Below are positions 49,928 to 56,917 of a stretch of DNA of 64,000 nucleotides, one piece after another. The notes beneath the pieces are model-generated. The model was not told the DNA's origin and did no database searches. It saw only the letters and a program-made list of their open reading frames with translations. Source of the DNA: Flavobacteriaceae bacterium NBU2973 (GTDB taxonomy: Bacteria; Bacteroidota; Bacteroidia; Flavobacteriales; Flavobacteriaceae); NCBI GenBank assembly GCA_026162565.1, contig JAOEIQ010000010.1, forward strand, positions 1 through 64,000, read 5' to 3'. How positions within the stretch are numbered: position 1 is the stretch's first letter; every line of letters begins with the position of its first letter. The position numbers and the translations under genes are program-made.

Positions 49928-50641
49928 ATGGAAGAAATAAACAAAAAAATACTATTAGTAGAAGACGATCCAAACTTTGGTACCGTTTTAAAAGATTATT
50001 TAATCATGAATGACTATGATGTGGTTCATGCTAAAAACGGAATGGAAGGTTTCGAGAAGTTTAAAAAAGACGATTACGATCTGTGTATTTTGGATGTCAT
50101 GATGCCTTATAAAGATGGATTTACGCTTGCTAAAGAAATTAGAGAGAAAAACACAGATGTTCCAATTATATTTTTAACAGCAAAAGCAATGAAAGAGGAT
50201 GTTTTAAAAGGCTATAAAGTAGGAGCTGACGATTATTTAAACAAACCTTTTGATAGTGAAGTATTGCTTATGAAAATAAAAGCAATCATTCAACGTAAAG
50301 CTACGGAAACCATTGCAGATAGTAAACAATTTGAATTTGAAATTGGAGATTTTCATTTAAATAGTAAACTTCGTTTTTTAAGACATAAAAGCGATGGAGA
50401 ACCTGTTAAATTATCTCCAAAAGAAAACGATTTATTACGCTTACTCGCATTACACGAAAATGATTTGATGCCTAGAGAATTAGCTCTAACCAAAATTTGG
50501 CGAGATGATAATTATTTTACCTCTAGAAGTATGGATGTATATATTGCTAAATTGCGAAAGTATCTAAAAGTAGATACTCGTGTAGAAATTTTAAATATTC
50601 ATGGCGAAGGATTTAGACTTGTAGTCAATCAAGATGCCTAA
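49928..50641 (+). CDS. OmpR/PhoB-family response regulator
   Basis: A 237-residue regulator: receiver domain with acidic pair (VEDD, 11-14), phospho-acceptor Asp56 (CILDVMMP), Thr84 and Lys106, then a winged-helix DNA-binding domain (about 130-235, LSPKENDLLRLLALHE, SRSMDVYIAKLRKYL, ILNIHGEGFRL). OmpR-type regulators bind direct repeats about one turn apart, as found upstream of this operon, degP and two small secreted protein genes. RprY-like by family; the link to those sites is inference. Confidence 0.94.
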   Translation: MEEINKKILLVEDDPNFGTVLKDYLIMNDYDVVHAKNGMEGFEKFKKDDYDLCILDVMMPYKDGFTLAKEIREKNTDVPIIFLTAKAMKEDVLKGYKVGADDYLNKPFDSEVLLMKIKAIIQRKATETIADSKQFEFEIGDFHLNSKLRFLRHKSDGEPVKLSPKENDLLRLLALHENDLMPRELALTKIWRDDNYFTSRSMDVYIAKLRKYLKVDTRVEILNIHGEGFRLVVNQDA

Positions 50642-50663
50642 AAATAATTTTGTGTTAATTTTG

Positions 50664-50695
50664 AAGCCAGCTTTGTTAAGTTGGCTTTACTATTT
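50664..50695. terminator. Weak bidirectional terminator
   Basis: AAGCCAGCTT pairs with AAGTTGGCTT (one G-T pair), loop of four, followed by TACTATTTTT. It separates two converging genes. Confidence 0.6.
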
Positions 50696-51481
50696 TTAAT
50701 TATATAGGGTTTGAAGCGCTAATTCGAAAGAGGGTCTTGCCACATTAAAATGTCCAACTTCAAAAGAATGTCTTGATATGTTTAATCCTTGAAAATCTTT
50801 TTCTTCAATTAATAATTGAAAACTACTAACATCTTCATCAAATGGTAAAATAAAATCTTCTAGTAGCGCACTTGTAAGAATTAGGTTCACATTTAATTGA
50901 TTGCTTAATTCTGCTCTTTGGTCTATTAATGCAGTCATTTCAATAAATTGAAGAGGGCTATCCACCGAGACATAGTTTTTAAAAACTGGACTCTCTGGAG
51001 AACTAGATAAAAGTGCTGTATTTACCATTATTCCTCCATTCGAAACGCCAAATAAAGTTCTACCTATATTTGAAGCACGATAATTATTTTCTATAAAAGG
51101 TATTAATTCACTAATTAAAAAAGAGAAATAGGTTATTGAACCTGGTAATACATAATCTATATTTCTTCTACCTGCTGGCCCTTCATGTATACTTACCATT
51201 ATTACTTCAGTATTTAAAGTAGTAATAATATCTAAATAAGTTGAATAGAGTACCTGCCCATCTAAAGTATAAATTACAGGATAATCAATAGTTGAACTTT
51301 CATAACCGGGTGGCAAATAAATACTTAATGGATAATCAATATTTGTTACTGAAGAAGTAATAGTTCTAAAATCTTCGGAATAAGAAGGTCCAAACTCATC
51401 AATTTCCTTATTACAAGTAGTTAGTAGAGCAGAAATGAAGATTAATGAAATCAATTTTATAATGAAATTTGATTTTTTCAT
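50696..51481 (-). CDS. Putative esterase lipoprotein (alpha/beta hydrolase, Fes-like)
   Basis: A 261-residue lipoprotein (lipobox LLTTC). The mature part has an alpha/beta hydrolase fold of the enterochelin-esterase/D-family type: LSIYLPPGYESSTIDYPVIYTLDGQ near residues 52-76, the nucleophile Ser in GVSNGG near 145, and His in SFEVGHFNVARP near 243. The substrate is unknown; relatives cleave siderophores, sugar esters or cell-wall esters. No iron-uptake gene is adjacent. The Asp of the triad is not identified with certainty. Confidence 0.83.
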   Translation of the reverse strand: MKKSNFIIKLISLIFISALLTTCNKEIDEFGPSYSEDFRTITSSVTNIDYPLSIYLPPGYESSTIDYPVIYTLDGQVLYSTYLDIITTLNTEVIMVSIHEGPAGRRNIDYVLPGSITYFSFLISELIPFIENNYRASNIGRTLFGVSNGGIMVNTALLSSSPESPVFKNYVSVDSPLQFIEMTALIDQRAELSNQLNVNLILTSALLEDFILPFDEDVSSFQLLIEEKDFQGLNISRHSFEVGHFNVARPSFELALQTLYN

Positions 51482-51533
51482 TTAGCATTTTTTATTAAAG
51501 ATACTCATTTTTAAAAATTATACTATAACACTT

Positions 51534-51769
51534 TTAGATTATTGATTCTATGAGTTTAATAATTAAATCTGAATGTCTGCAGTTTTCTAAATCAACTTCA
51601 GTTTCAAAATAATTGTATGCAAAAAAATGGTATTGAGTTTGTCTCTATATAATTCTAAAAAGTGACAACCTTTAAAATTTCGTATTAGTTCTTTTTTAGA
51701 TTAAAAATTATAAAGAAAGGTATCTATCTTATCTTCTTTGAAACTCATCTTAACAATACGTACAAGCAT
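51534..51769 (-). pseudogene. Decayed antibiotic-biosynthesis-monooxygenase-like gene
   Basis: Starts with ATG at 51769, reading MLVRIVKMSFKEDKIDTFLY, then hits a TAA at codon 23. The same frame continues after it as KKELIRNFKGCHFLELYRDK, and a missing T in a run of seven T near 51625 shifts the frame to one reading AYNYFETEVDLENCRHSDL before a stop at 51534. Joined, the pieces resemble small ABM-domain (quinol-monooxygenase-like) proteins, including the GC.FLELYRDK and DLENYRHS patterns. The last 20-odd residues are absent. It begins 6 bases after the SAM hydrolase stop. Confidence 0.7.
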
Positions 51770-51775
51770 TGGTAA

Positions 51776-52612
51776 TTATATTTTAGAGAAATTAATAGTT
51801 ACTGTATCTCTTAAATTTAGTCCCATCAAGGTAGAAGCACTACCAACAGTATCACAATTACTTTTATATACAGCAATTTCTAGATAGTTAGACGAATTAA
51901 AAACAACAAGACCTCTTCCTTCATCATGACGCTTATCCTCTGGAATTGTAAAGTCTACAATGTCACTGTACTTTTCAAGTATCTTTTTAAACTTATAGTT
52001 ACGAACAGATATTTCAAATTCGCGACCCTTTTGTGCAGATTCAAAAAAACTACGCTTAATATTAGTCACAACATTTCCGTAGTTATCGATATAGATGATG
52101 CTACCAATAATCTGTGTCTTTTCCTCATTTACATAAGGCACAATATTTTTAATAGGTTTTATAGTAGATATAGTTTTACCTATAACTTCTAAAGTGCCTC
52201 CACGAGCTATGTGGCAAGCGACTTTTACAAACACATCTAAAACCGGAAAACTGGTTTCAATTTTATCATGAATATTAATTTCTACAATTTTTTCAGGAGC
52301 AATTTCAGCACAAATCATACTCATAATGCCATTATTAGCACAAATAAAGTAGTGATCGTCTAGTTTTACAGCAATGTGTTTATTTTCTGGATTGATTTCA
52401 GAGTCAATACCAATAATGTGTATAGTACCTTTTGGAAAACTACTATAAGCATTTTGAATGATGTAAGCAGCTTCAGGAATACTAAATGGGGAAACAGAGT
52501 GGGAGATATCAACAATTCTAACATCGTTAAGCTCATTGTAAATAGCTCCTTTAGTAGCACCAGCAAAGTGATCTTTCTCACCAAAATCAGTCGTTAGCGT
52601 GATTATTGCCAT
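51776..52612 (-). CDS. SAM hydrolase (DUF62, SAM hydroxide adenosyltransferase)
   Basis: A 278-residue protein of the DUF62 family, which hydrolyses S-adenosylmethionine to adenosine and methionine, or (chlorinase/fluorinase relatives) uses halide instead of water. The start ITLTTDFGEKDHFAGATKGAI and GTIHIIGIDSEINPENKHIAV near 72 identify it; NNGIMSM and GSIIYIDNYGNVVTNIK further on are typical. Hydrolase is far more likely than halogenase in a gene of this context. A decayed monooxygenase gene follows. Confidence 0.9.
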   Translation of the reverse strand: MAIITLTTDFGEKDHFAGATKGAIYNELNDVRIVDISHSVSPFSIPEAAYIIQNAYSSFPKGTIHIIGIDSEINPENKHIAVKLDDHYFICANNGIMSMICAEIAPEKIVEINIHDKIETSFPVLDVFVKVACHIARGGTLEVIGKTISTIKPIKNIVPYVNEEKTQIIGSIIYIDNYGNVVTNIKRSFFESAQKGREFEISVRNYKFKKILEKYSDIVDFTIPEDKRHDEGRGLVVFNSSNYLEIAVYKSNCDTVGSASTLMGLNLRDTVTINFSKI

Positions 52613-52822
52613 GTGCTAGTTTTTGCTATTTTGTAGATAAGTCTCGTACAAAAATAGGGAGATTTATCTTGTTGAAAAAAAATTATATTTAAATCTTTGA
52701 GCGTGTTGACTAATAAATATTTTCGGTTATTTTTGGAATAAACAACAGAATAATTAGTGTTATTTGTTTCTTAACAAAACTACTAAAACTTAATAGATAA
52801 ATTTAACTAAATCGCGTCCCTT

Positions 52823-53776
52823 TTGAACGAACTTATTTTTGAATTAGAAGAGATCTCTCCAAAAGAATTTTTTGGTGCTCAAAATGCCAATATCGAACTC
52901 CTTAAAAAATACTACCCGAAGCTTAAAATTGTTGCTAGAGGTAATAAAATTAAAGCCTTTGGTGATGAAGAATTGTTAGAAGAGTTTGATCGTCGATTAA
53001 CCATGCTTATGAAGCATTATGGTGACTATAATAAAATTGACGAAAATTCAATAGAGCGTGTTTTAACCAGTCAAAGTAGTGATGATTACGCCACTTCAGA
53101 TAGTAGTGGAGACGTATTAGTTCATGGTGTTTCTGGACGTAAAATAAAAGCACAAACAGCTAACCAACGTAAGCTGGTGGAAAGTATGCGTAAAAACGAT
53201 ATGGTTTTTGCAATTGGTCCAGCAGGAACAGGAAAAACATATACTGGAGTAGCTTTAGCTGTTCAGGCTTTAAAAAATAAAGAAGTTAAACGAATTATAT
53301 TAACACGTCCTGCTGTAGAAGCTGGTGAGAATTTGGGTTTTCTTCCTGGAGATTTAAAAGAAAAATTAGATCCTTACATGCAGCCATTATATGATGCCCT
53401 ACGAGATATGATTCCTGCCGAAAAACTTACTGATTATATTGAAAAGGGCGTGATTCAAATTGCACCTTTAGCATTTATGCGAGGTCGCACATTAGACAAT
53501 GCCTTTGTAATTTTAGATGAAGGACAGAATACTACCCACAACCAAATGAAAATGTTTTTAACCAGAATGGGTAAAAATGCCAAGTTTTTATTAACTGGAG
53601 ATCCTGGTCAAGTCGATTTACCGCGTAGAACAATCTCTGGATTAAAAGAAGCTTTATTAGTTTTAAAAAATGTTGAAGGTGTTGGTATTATTTATCTAGA
53701 TGGCAAAGACGTAATTCGTCACAAACTAGTTAAAAAAATAATTGAAGCTTATAAAAGTATAGAAAATCGAGACTAG
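52823..53776 (+). CDS. PhoH-family ATPase
   Basis: A 317-residue PhoH-like protein with an N-terminal KH-like domain and the Walker A motif GPAGTGKTYTG at about residues 133-143. Walker B is FVILDEGQN near 230, and GDPGQVDLPR near 258 is the family motif. The biochemical role (RNA metabolism, ribosome-related) is unresolved. The start is TTG at 52823, as no ATG is nearby and the homology begins right away. Confidence 0.92.
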   Translation: MNELIFELEEISPKEFFGAQNANIELLKKYYPKLKIVARGNKIKAFGDEELLEEFDRRLTMLMKHYGDYNKIDENSIERVLTSQSSDDYATSDSSGDVLVHGVSGRKIKAQTANQRKLVESMRKNDMVFAIGPAGTGKTYTGVALAVQALKNKEVKRIILTRPAVEAGENLGFLPGDLKEKLDPYMQPLYDALRDMIPAEKLTDYIEKGVIQIAPLAFMRGRTLDNAFVILDEGQNTTHNQMKMFLTRMGKNAKFLLTGDPGQVDLPRRTISGLKEALLVLKNVEGVGIIYLDGKDVIRHKLVKKIIEAYKSIENRD

Positions 53777-53888
53777 AAAGAGGTGATTAGTAACTAGTAA
53801 AAAGTTATTAAGTTCTAGTAATTCAGATTTTTAATTTGGAACTATTTAGAGCAAACAAGTAATTAACAAATTAAATATTCGTGTATTC

Positions 53889-54848
53889 GTGTCAAAACCA
53901 AACAATACAATAATAAATACCAATTTCAATTTTCCGAATCAGAAAAGTGTATACAAAGGGAAAGTTCGTGAAGTCTATAATATAAATGATGAACAACTTG
54001 TAATGATTGCTACAGATAGATTGTCTGCCTTTGATGTAGTGATGCCAAAAGGAATTCCATACAAAGGACAAATCTTAAATCAGATTGCGACAAAAATGAT
54101 GAAGGATACCGAAGATTTAGTACCTAATTGGTTAACTGCTACTCCAGACCCAAATGTTGCTGTAGGTCATGTTTGTGAGCCTTTTAAAGTAGAAATGGTG
54201 ATTCGTGGTTATATGTCTGGTCATGCCGCTCGTGAATATAGGGCTGGAAAGCGAATGCTTTGTGGTGTACCTATGCCAGAAGGTATGAAAGAAAATGATG
54301 CTTTTCCAGAACCAATTATAACACCAGCAACAAAAGCTGAAAAAGGAGATCATGATGAAGATATTTCACGCGATAATATTTTAAAACGAGGTATCGTTTC
54401 AGAAGACGACTATCTAATATTAGAAGATTACACTAGAAAACTGTTTAAGCGAGGAACAGAAATTGCTGCAGAAAGAGGCTTGATTTTAGTAGATACTAAA
54501 TATGAGTTTGGTAAAACACAAGATGGACAAATTGTATTAATTGATGAAATACACACACCAGATTCTTCGCGTTATTTTTATGCAGATGGTTATCAAGAAC
54601 GACAAGATAGAGGCGAGGCGCAAAAGCAACTCTCTAAAGAGTTTGTGAGACAATGGCTTATAGCTAACGGTTTTCAGGGATTAGAAGGACAAACAGTACC
54701 TTTTATGTCTGACGAATATATTGCGTCTGTAAGCGAGCGTTATATAGAACTTTACGAAAACATCACAGGAGAAACCTTTGTAAAAGCTGATGTGTCAAAT
54801 ATACAAGAGCGTATAGAATCTAATGTTTTGGAGTATTTAAGAGATTAA
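53889..54848 (+). CDS. purC: Phosphoribosylaminoimidazole-succinocarboxamide synthase
   Basis: SAICAR synthase, the seventh/eighth step of purine synthesis, joining aspartate to CAIR with [18 protein letters not shown] at residues 19-33 binds ATP, and [11 protein letters not shown] and [15 protein letters not shown] are diagnostic. The 319-residue length fits the longer Bacteroidota type. The start is GTG at 53889. It converges with the cyclophilin gene by a 4-base overlap. Confidence 0.95.
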   Translation: MSKPNNTIINTNFNFPNQKSVYKGKVREVYNINDEQLVMIATDRLSAFDVVMPKGIPYKGQILNQIATKMMKDTEDLVPNWLTATPDPNVAVGHVCEPFKVEMVIRGYMSGHAAREYRAGKRMLCGVPMPEGMKENDAFPEPIITPATKAEKGDHDEDISRDNILKRGIVSEDDYLILEDYTRKLFKRGTEIAAERGLILVDTKYEFGKTQDGQIVLIDEIHTPDSSRYFYADGYQERQDRGEAQKQLSKEFVRQWLIANGFQGLEGQTVPFMSDEYIASVSERYIELYENITGETFVKADVSNIQERIESNVLEYLRD

Positions 54849-55678
54849 TTTTTTAATTGGGCTTTTATAATCATCACATTGTCTAGAGGTCTATCCATCG
54901 TATTCGTATTTACATTAGCAATGGAATCTACAATATTGAGTCCATCTAATACTTCACCAAACACTGTATAACTTTGATCTAAATGAGGTGTGCCGCCAAT
55001 TGTTTTATAAACATCTCGATGTGTTTGAGGTATTTTATAAGTTTTAAAATCTGCATTAGTTTTCGCTACCTCTAATAATTGGGTTCTTAAACTTCCATAG
55101 AGCTCTCTATCACCAGCAAACATAGCATTTTGAAGCGAGTCTAAAAGCGGTTTTTGAGTGCCTTTAATTCTAAAATAATCTCTGGCTAAACTACCATTTA
55201 TACGTTTTTCAGTTGTGTCTAATAAGCTATCATTAAATACGTTTCCTTGTGTAATATAAAATTGCATAGCACTAGATGACTTTTCTGGATTATCATCTCG
55301 TGCAGCAGCTAGAACGCCTTTTTTATGAAACAAATTATCTTTTATTTCGGCTTTTACAACATAAGGAGCATCACCTTCACCAATGGTGTCTGTTAGTTTT
55401 GAATTTTTACTATCAGGATCTCCAGCTTGAATCATAAAGTTTTTAATCACACGATGAAACAATAAACTATCATAAGCACGATTATTTACCAGGTTTATAA
55501 AGTTATCTCTATGTAAAGGCGTTTCGTTATACAACTCTAAAGTGATAGTGCCATGATTGGTAATCATTTCTATAGCTTGACGTTTATTATCATTAACAGA
55601 TTCTTTTGTGGTTTTGTTACAGCTTAAAAAACTAAAGAATAAGGTAATAATTACTATAAATTTTAAAATAGTTTTCAT
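54845..55678 (-). CDS. Cyclophilin-type peptidyl-prolyl isomerase lipoprotein
   Basis: A 277-residue lipoprotein (lipobox LSC near residue 21) with a single cyclophilin domain: [40 protein letters not shown] and [15 protein letters not shown], plus [19 protein letters not shown] loop insertion of about 60 residues (about 140-210) separates the fold. It probably assists folding of envelope proteins in the periplasm. I start at the ATG at 55678, five codons after the first possible one, to give a proper signal. Confidence 0.9.
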   Translation of the reverse strand: MKTILKFIVIITLFFSFLSCNKTTKESVNDNKRQAIEMITNHGTITLELYNETPLHRDNFINLVNNRAYDSLLFHRVIKNFMIQAGDPDSKNSKLTDTIGEGDAPYVVKAEIKDNLFHKKGVLAAARDDNPEKSSSAMQFYITQGNVFNDSLLDTTEKRINGSLARDYFRIKGTQKPLLDSLQNAMFAGDRELYGSLRTQLLEVAKTNADFKTYKIPQTHRDVYKTIGGTPHLDQSYTVFGEVLDGLNIVDSIANVNTNTMDRPLDNVMIIKAQLKN

Positions 55679-55734
55679 TGTAAAAAGTTTCAATTTTCAA
55701 AATACTAAAATTATTATAAAGACTGTTATTTAAT

Positions 55735-55774
55735 GTTAATTCCTTCTTAATGCTGTAACAGTATCTAAAATTTG
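55735..55774 (+). promoter_or_regulatory. Promoter of small secreted protein 1, GTTAA/CTTAA boxes
   Basis: GTTAATTCCTTCTTAATG at 55735-55752 puts two TTAA cores 11 bp apart. A -7-like TAAAATTTG follows at 55766-55774; this spacing (15 bases) is shorter than in the related promoters, and a TATAATAG at 55780 would fit the longer spacing. The motif is shared with 56405-56420. Confidence 0.45.
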
Positions 55775-55819
55775 CCGTCTATAATAGTAAATAAATCAAT
55801 CAAAAAAAATCAAAAAATC

Positions 55820-56233
55820 ATGTTACGTCTATCAATCCTATTAGTTACTTTTTTCTCGTTTAGTATAAGTGCTAAAGCCACCACAAACAAAGAACCAAAC
55901 AACGACTTTTTAAGTCTTGAAATCGAAAAACTAGAGCTAGAGCAAGAATTATTTAGTAGAGTTGAATTTCCTGAAATTGTATCAGTTGACTCTATAGAAT
56001 TTTATGAAGTTGAAGAAGAGGTAGTTTTACCTCTCCAAATCGAAAAATATTTACCTAATAACTTTGTTGTAAATAAAGGAATCTACGATTTAGACTGGAA
56101 CACCATTGATCTAGTTGAAGTAGAAGAAGATATAGATTTAGGGTTAAACCCTAAAGATTATCTGCCAAAAAACTTTAATCCTTATAAAGGATTAGTGTGT
56201 AGTAAGAGTGAGTTAGTAACGGCATCTTTTTAA
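55820..56233 (+). CDS. Small acidic secreted protein, paralogue 1
   Basis: A 137-residue protein with a signal peptide (LRLSILLVTFFSFSISAKA) and an acidic mature part of about 115 residues. It has an internal repeat: LPLQIEKYLPNNFVVNKGIY and LGLNPKDYLPKNFNPYKGL, each built on an xxYLPxNF core after an acidic EVEEE strand. It is clearly a paralogue of the gene at 56489. I do not recognise a family or function. Its promoter carries TTAA boxes like those of the two-component operon and degP. I start at 55820 because earlier in-frame starts overlap the promoter. Confidence 0.8.
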   Translation: MLRLSILLVTFFSFSISAKATTNKEPNNDFLSLEIEKLELEQELFSRVEFPEIVSVDSIEFYEVEEEVVLPLQIEKYLPNNFVVNKGIYDLDWNTIDLVEVEEDIDLGLNPKDYLPKNFNPYKGLVCSKSELVTASF

Positions 56234-56256
56234 GTGTTAACAAAAAAGATTAGTTG

Positions 56257-56286
56257 AAAAACCATCACATTTGTGATGGTTTTTTT
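56257..56286 (+). terminator. Terminator of small secreted protein 1
   Basis: AAACCATCAC pairs with GTGATGGTTT around four bases, followed by seven T. Confidence 0.9.
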
Positions 56287-56404
56287 AATACCTCAATTTA
56301 AATGAATTTTAGTATTAAAGTTCATAAAATATTCGGTTAAATTATAAGATTTTAGTATTAAAATATAATGATTTTTATGGAGGTCATAAAAGCGATTTTT
56401 AACT

Positions 56405-56456
56405 GTTAAATCCTTCTTAACGTGAAATTTAAGACCTATTTCATTTCGTATTTTTG
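56405..56456 (+). promoter_or_regulatory. Promoter of small secreted protein 2, GTTAA/CTTAA boxes
   Basis: GTTAAATCCTTCTTAACG at 56405-56422 again spaces two TTAA cores by 11 bp; ten bases (TCCTTCTTAA) are identical to 55741-55750. The exact -7 element TATTTTTG at 56449-56456 begins 28 bases after the second box, the same distance as in the kinase promoter. Confidence 0.55.
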
Positions 56457-56488
56457 TATAAGAATTAAACACATAAAAATTCAAATCT

Positions 56489-56860
56489 ATGTTAAGATTA
56501 TCATTAGTATTATTAGCAGTTTTTACTTGGAATGTAAACGCTAATGCAGACACAAAAACAGAACCTAAAAATGAGCATCTAATTCTTAAGTTAGAAAAAC
56601 AAGAATTGGAAAAAAAATTGTTTGGTTTTATAGTTTATGATGAAATAGCGAGTGTAGAATCAATAGAAATAATTCCTTTTGAAGAGGACGTGGTTTTAGA
56701 TTTTAATACCAAAGATTTCTTACCAGCTAATTTTATAGCAACTACAGGAATGTTTAAGTTAGATTGGAATAAAATAGAAATTTATGAGATTGAGGAAGAG
56801 GCAGATTTAGGAATTAATCCTAAAGATTATTTACCTGAAGATTTTAATCCATACAAATAA
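56489..56860 (+). CDS. Small acidic secreted protein, paralogue 2
   Basis: A 123-residue paralogue of the gene at 55820, with signal peptide (LRLSLVLLAVFTWNVNANA) and acidic mature part. Shared features are LEKQELEKKLF, the acidic IEIIPFEEDVVLD strand, and two DFLPxNF-type units ending in NPKDYLPEDFNPYK. It lacks the Cys-containing tail of paralogue 1. The promoter element is exact and the leader is about 25 bases. Function unknown; periplasmic or surface location is likely. Confidence 0.8.
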   Translation: MLRLSLVLLAVFTWNVNANADTKTEPKNEHLILKLEKQELEKKLFGFIVYDEIASVESIEIIPFEEDVVLDFNTKDFLPANFIATTGMFKLDWNKIEIYEIEEEADLGINPKDYLPEDFNPYK

Positions 56861-56883
56861 TTATAAATTCTTTTATTTAGAAT

Positions 56884-56913
56884 AAAAGCCAACATTAAAT
56901 GTTGGCTTTTTTT
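56884..56913. terminator. Bidirectional terminator
   Basis: AAAAGCCAACATT pairs with AATGTTGGCTTTT around one base; T-rich flank on the forward side and an AATAAAA flank for the reverse gene. It separates paralogue 2 from the converging hybrid sensor. Confidence 0.9.
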
Positions 56914-56917
56914 ATTC

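Noticed and set aside
51776-52612. SAM-dependent halogenase
   Set aside because: DUF62 hydrolases and halogenases share a fold, but nothing nearby suggests halogenated product synthesis, so hydrolysis of SAM is the more likely activity.
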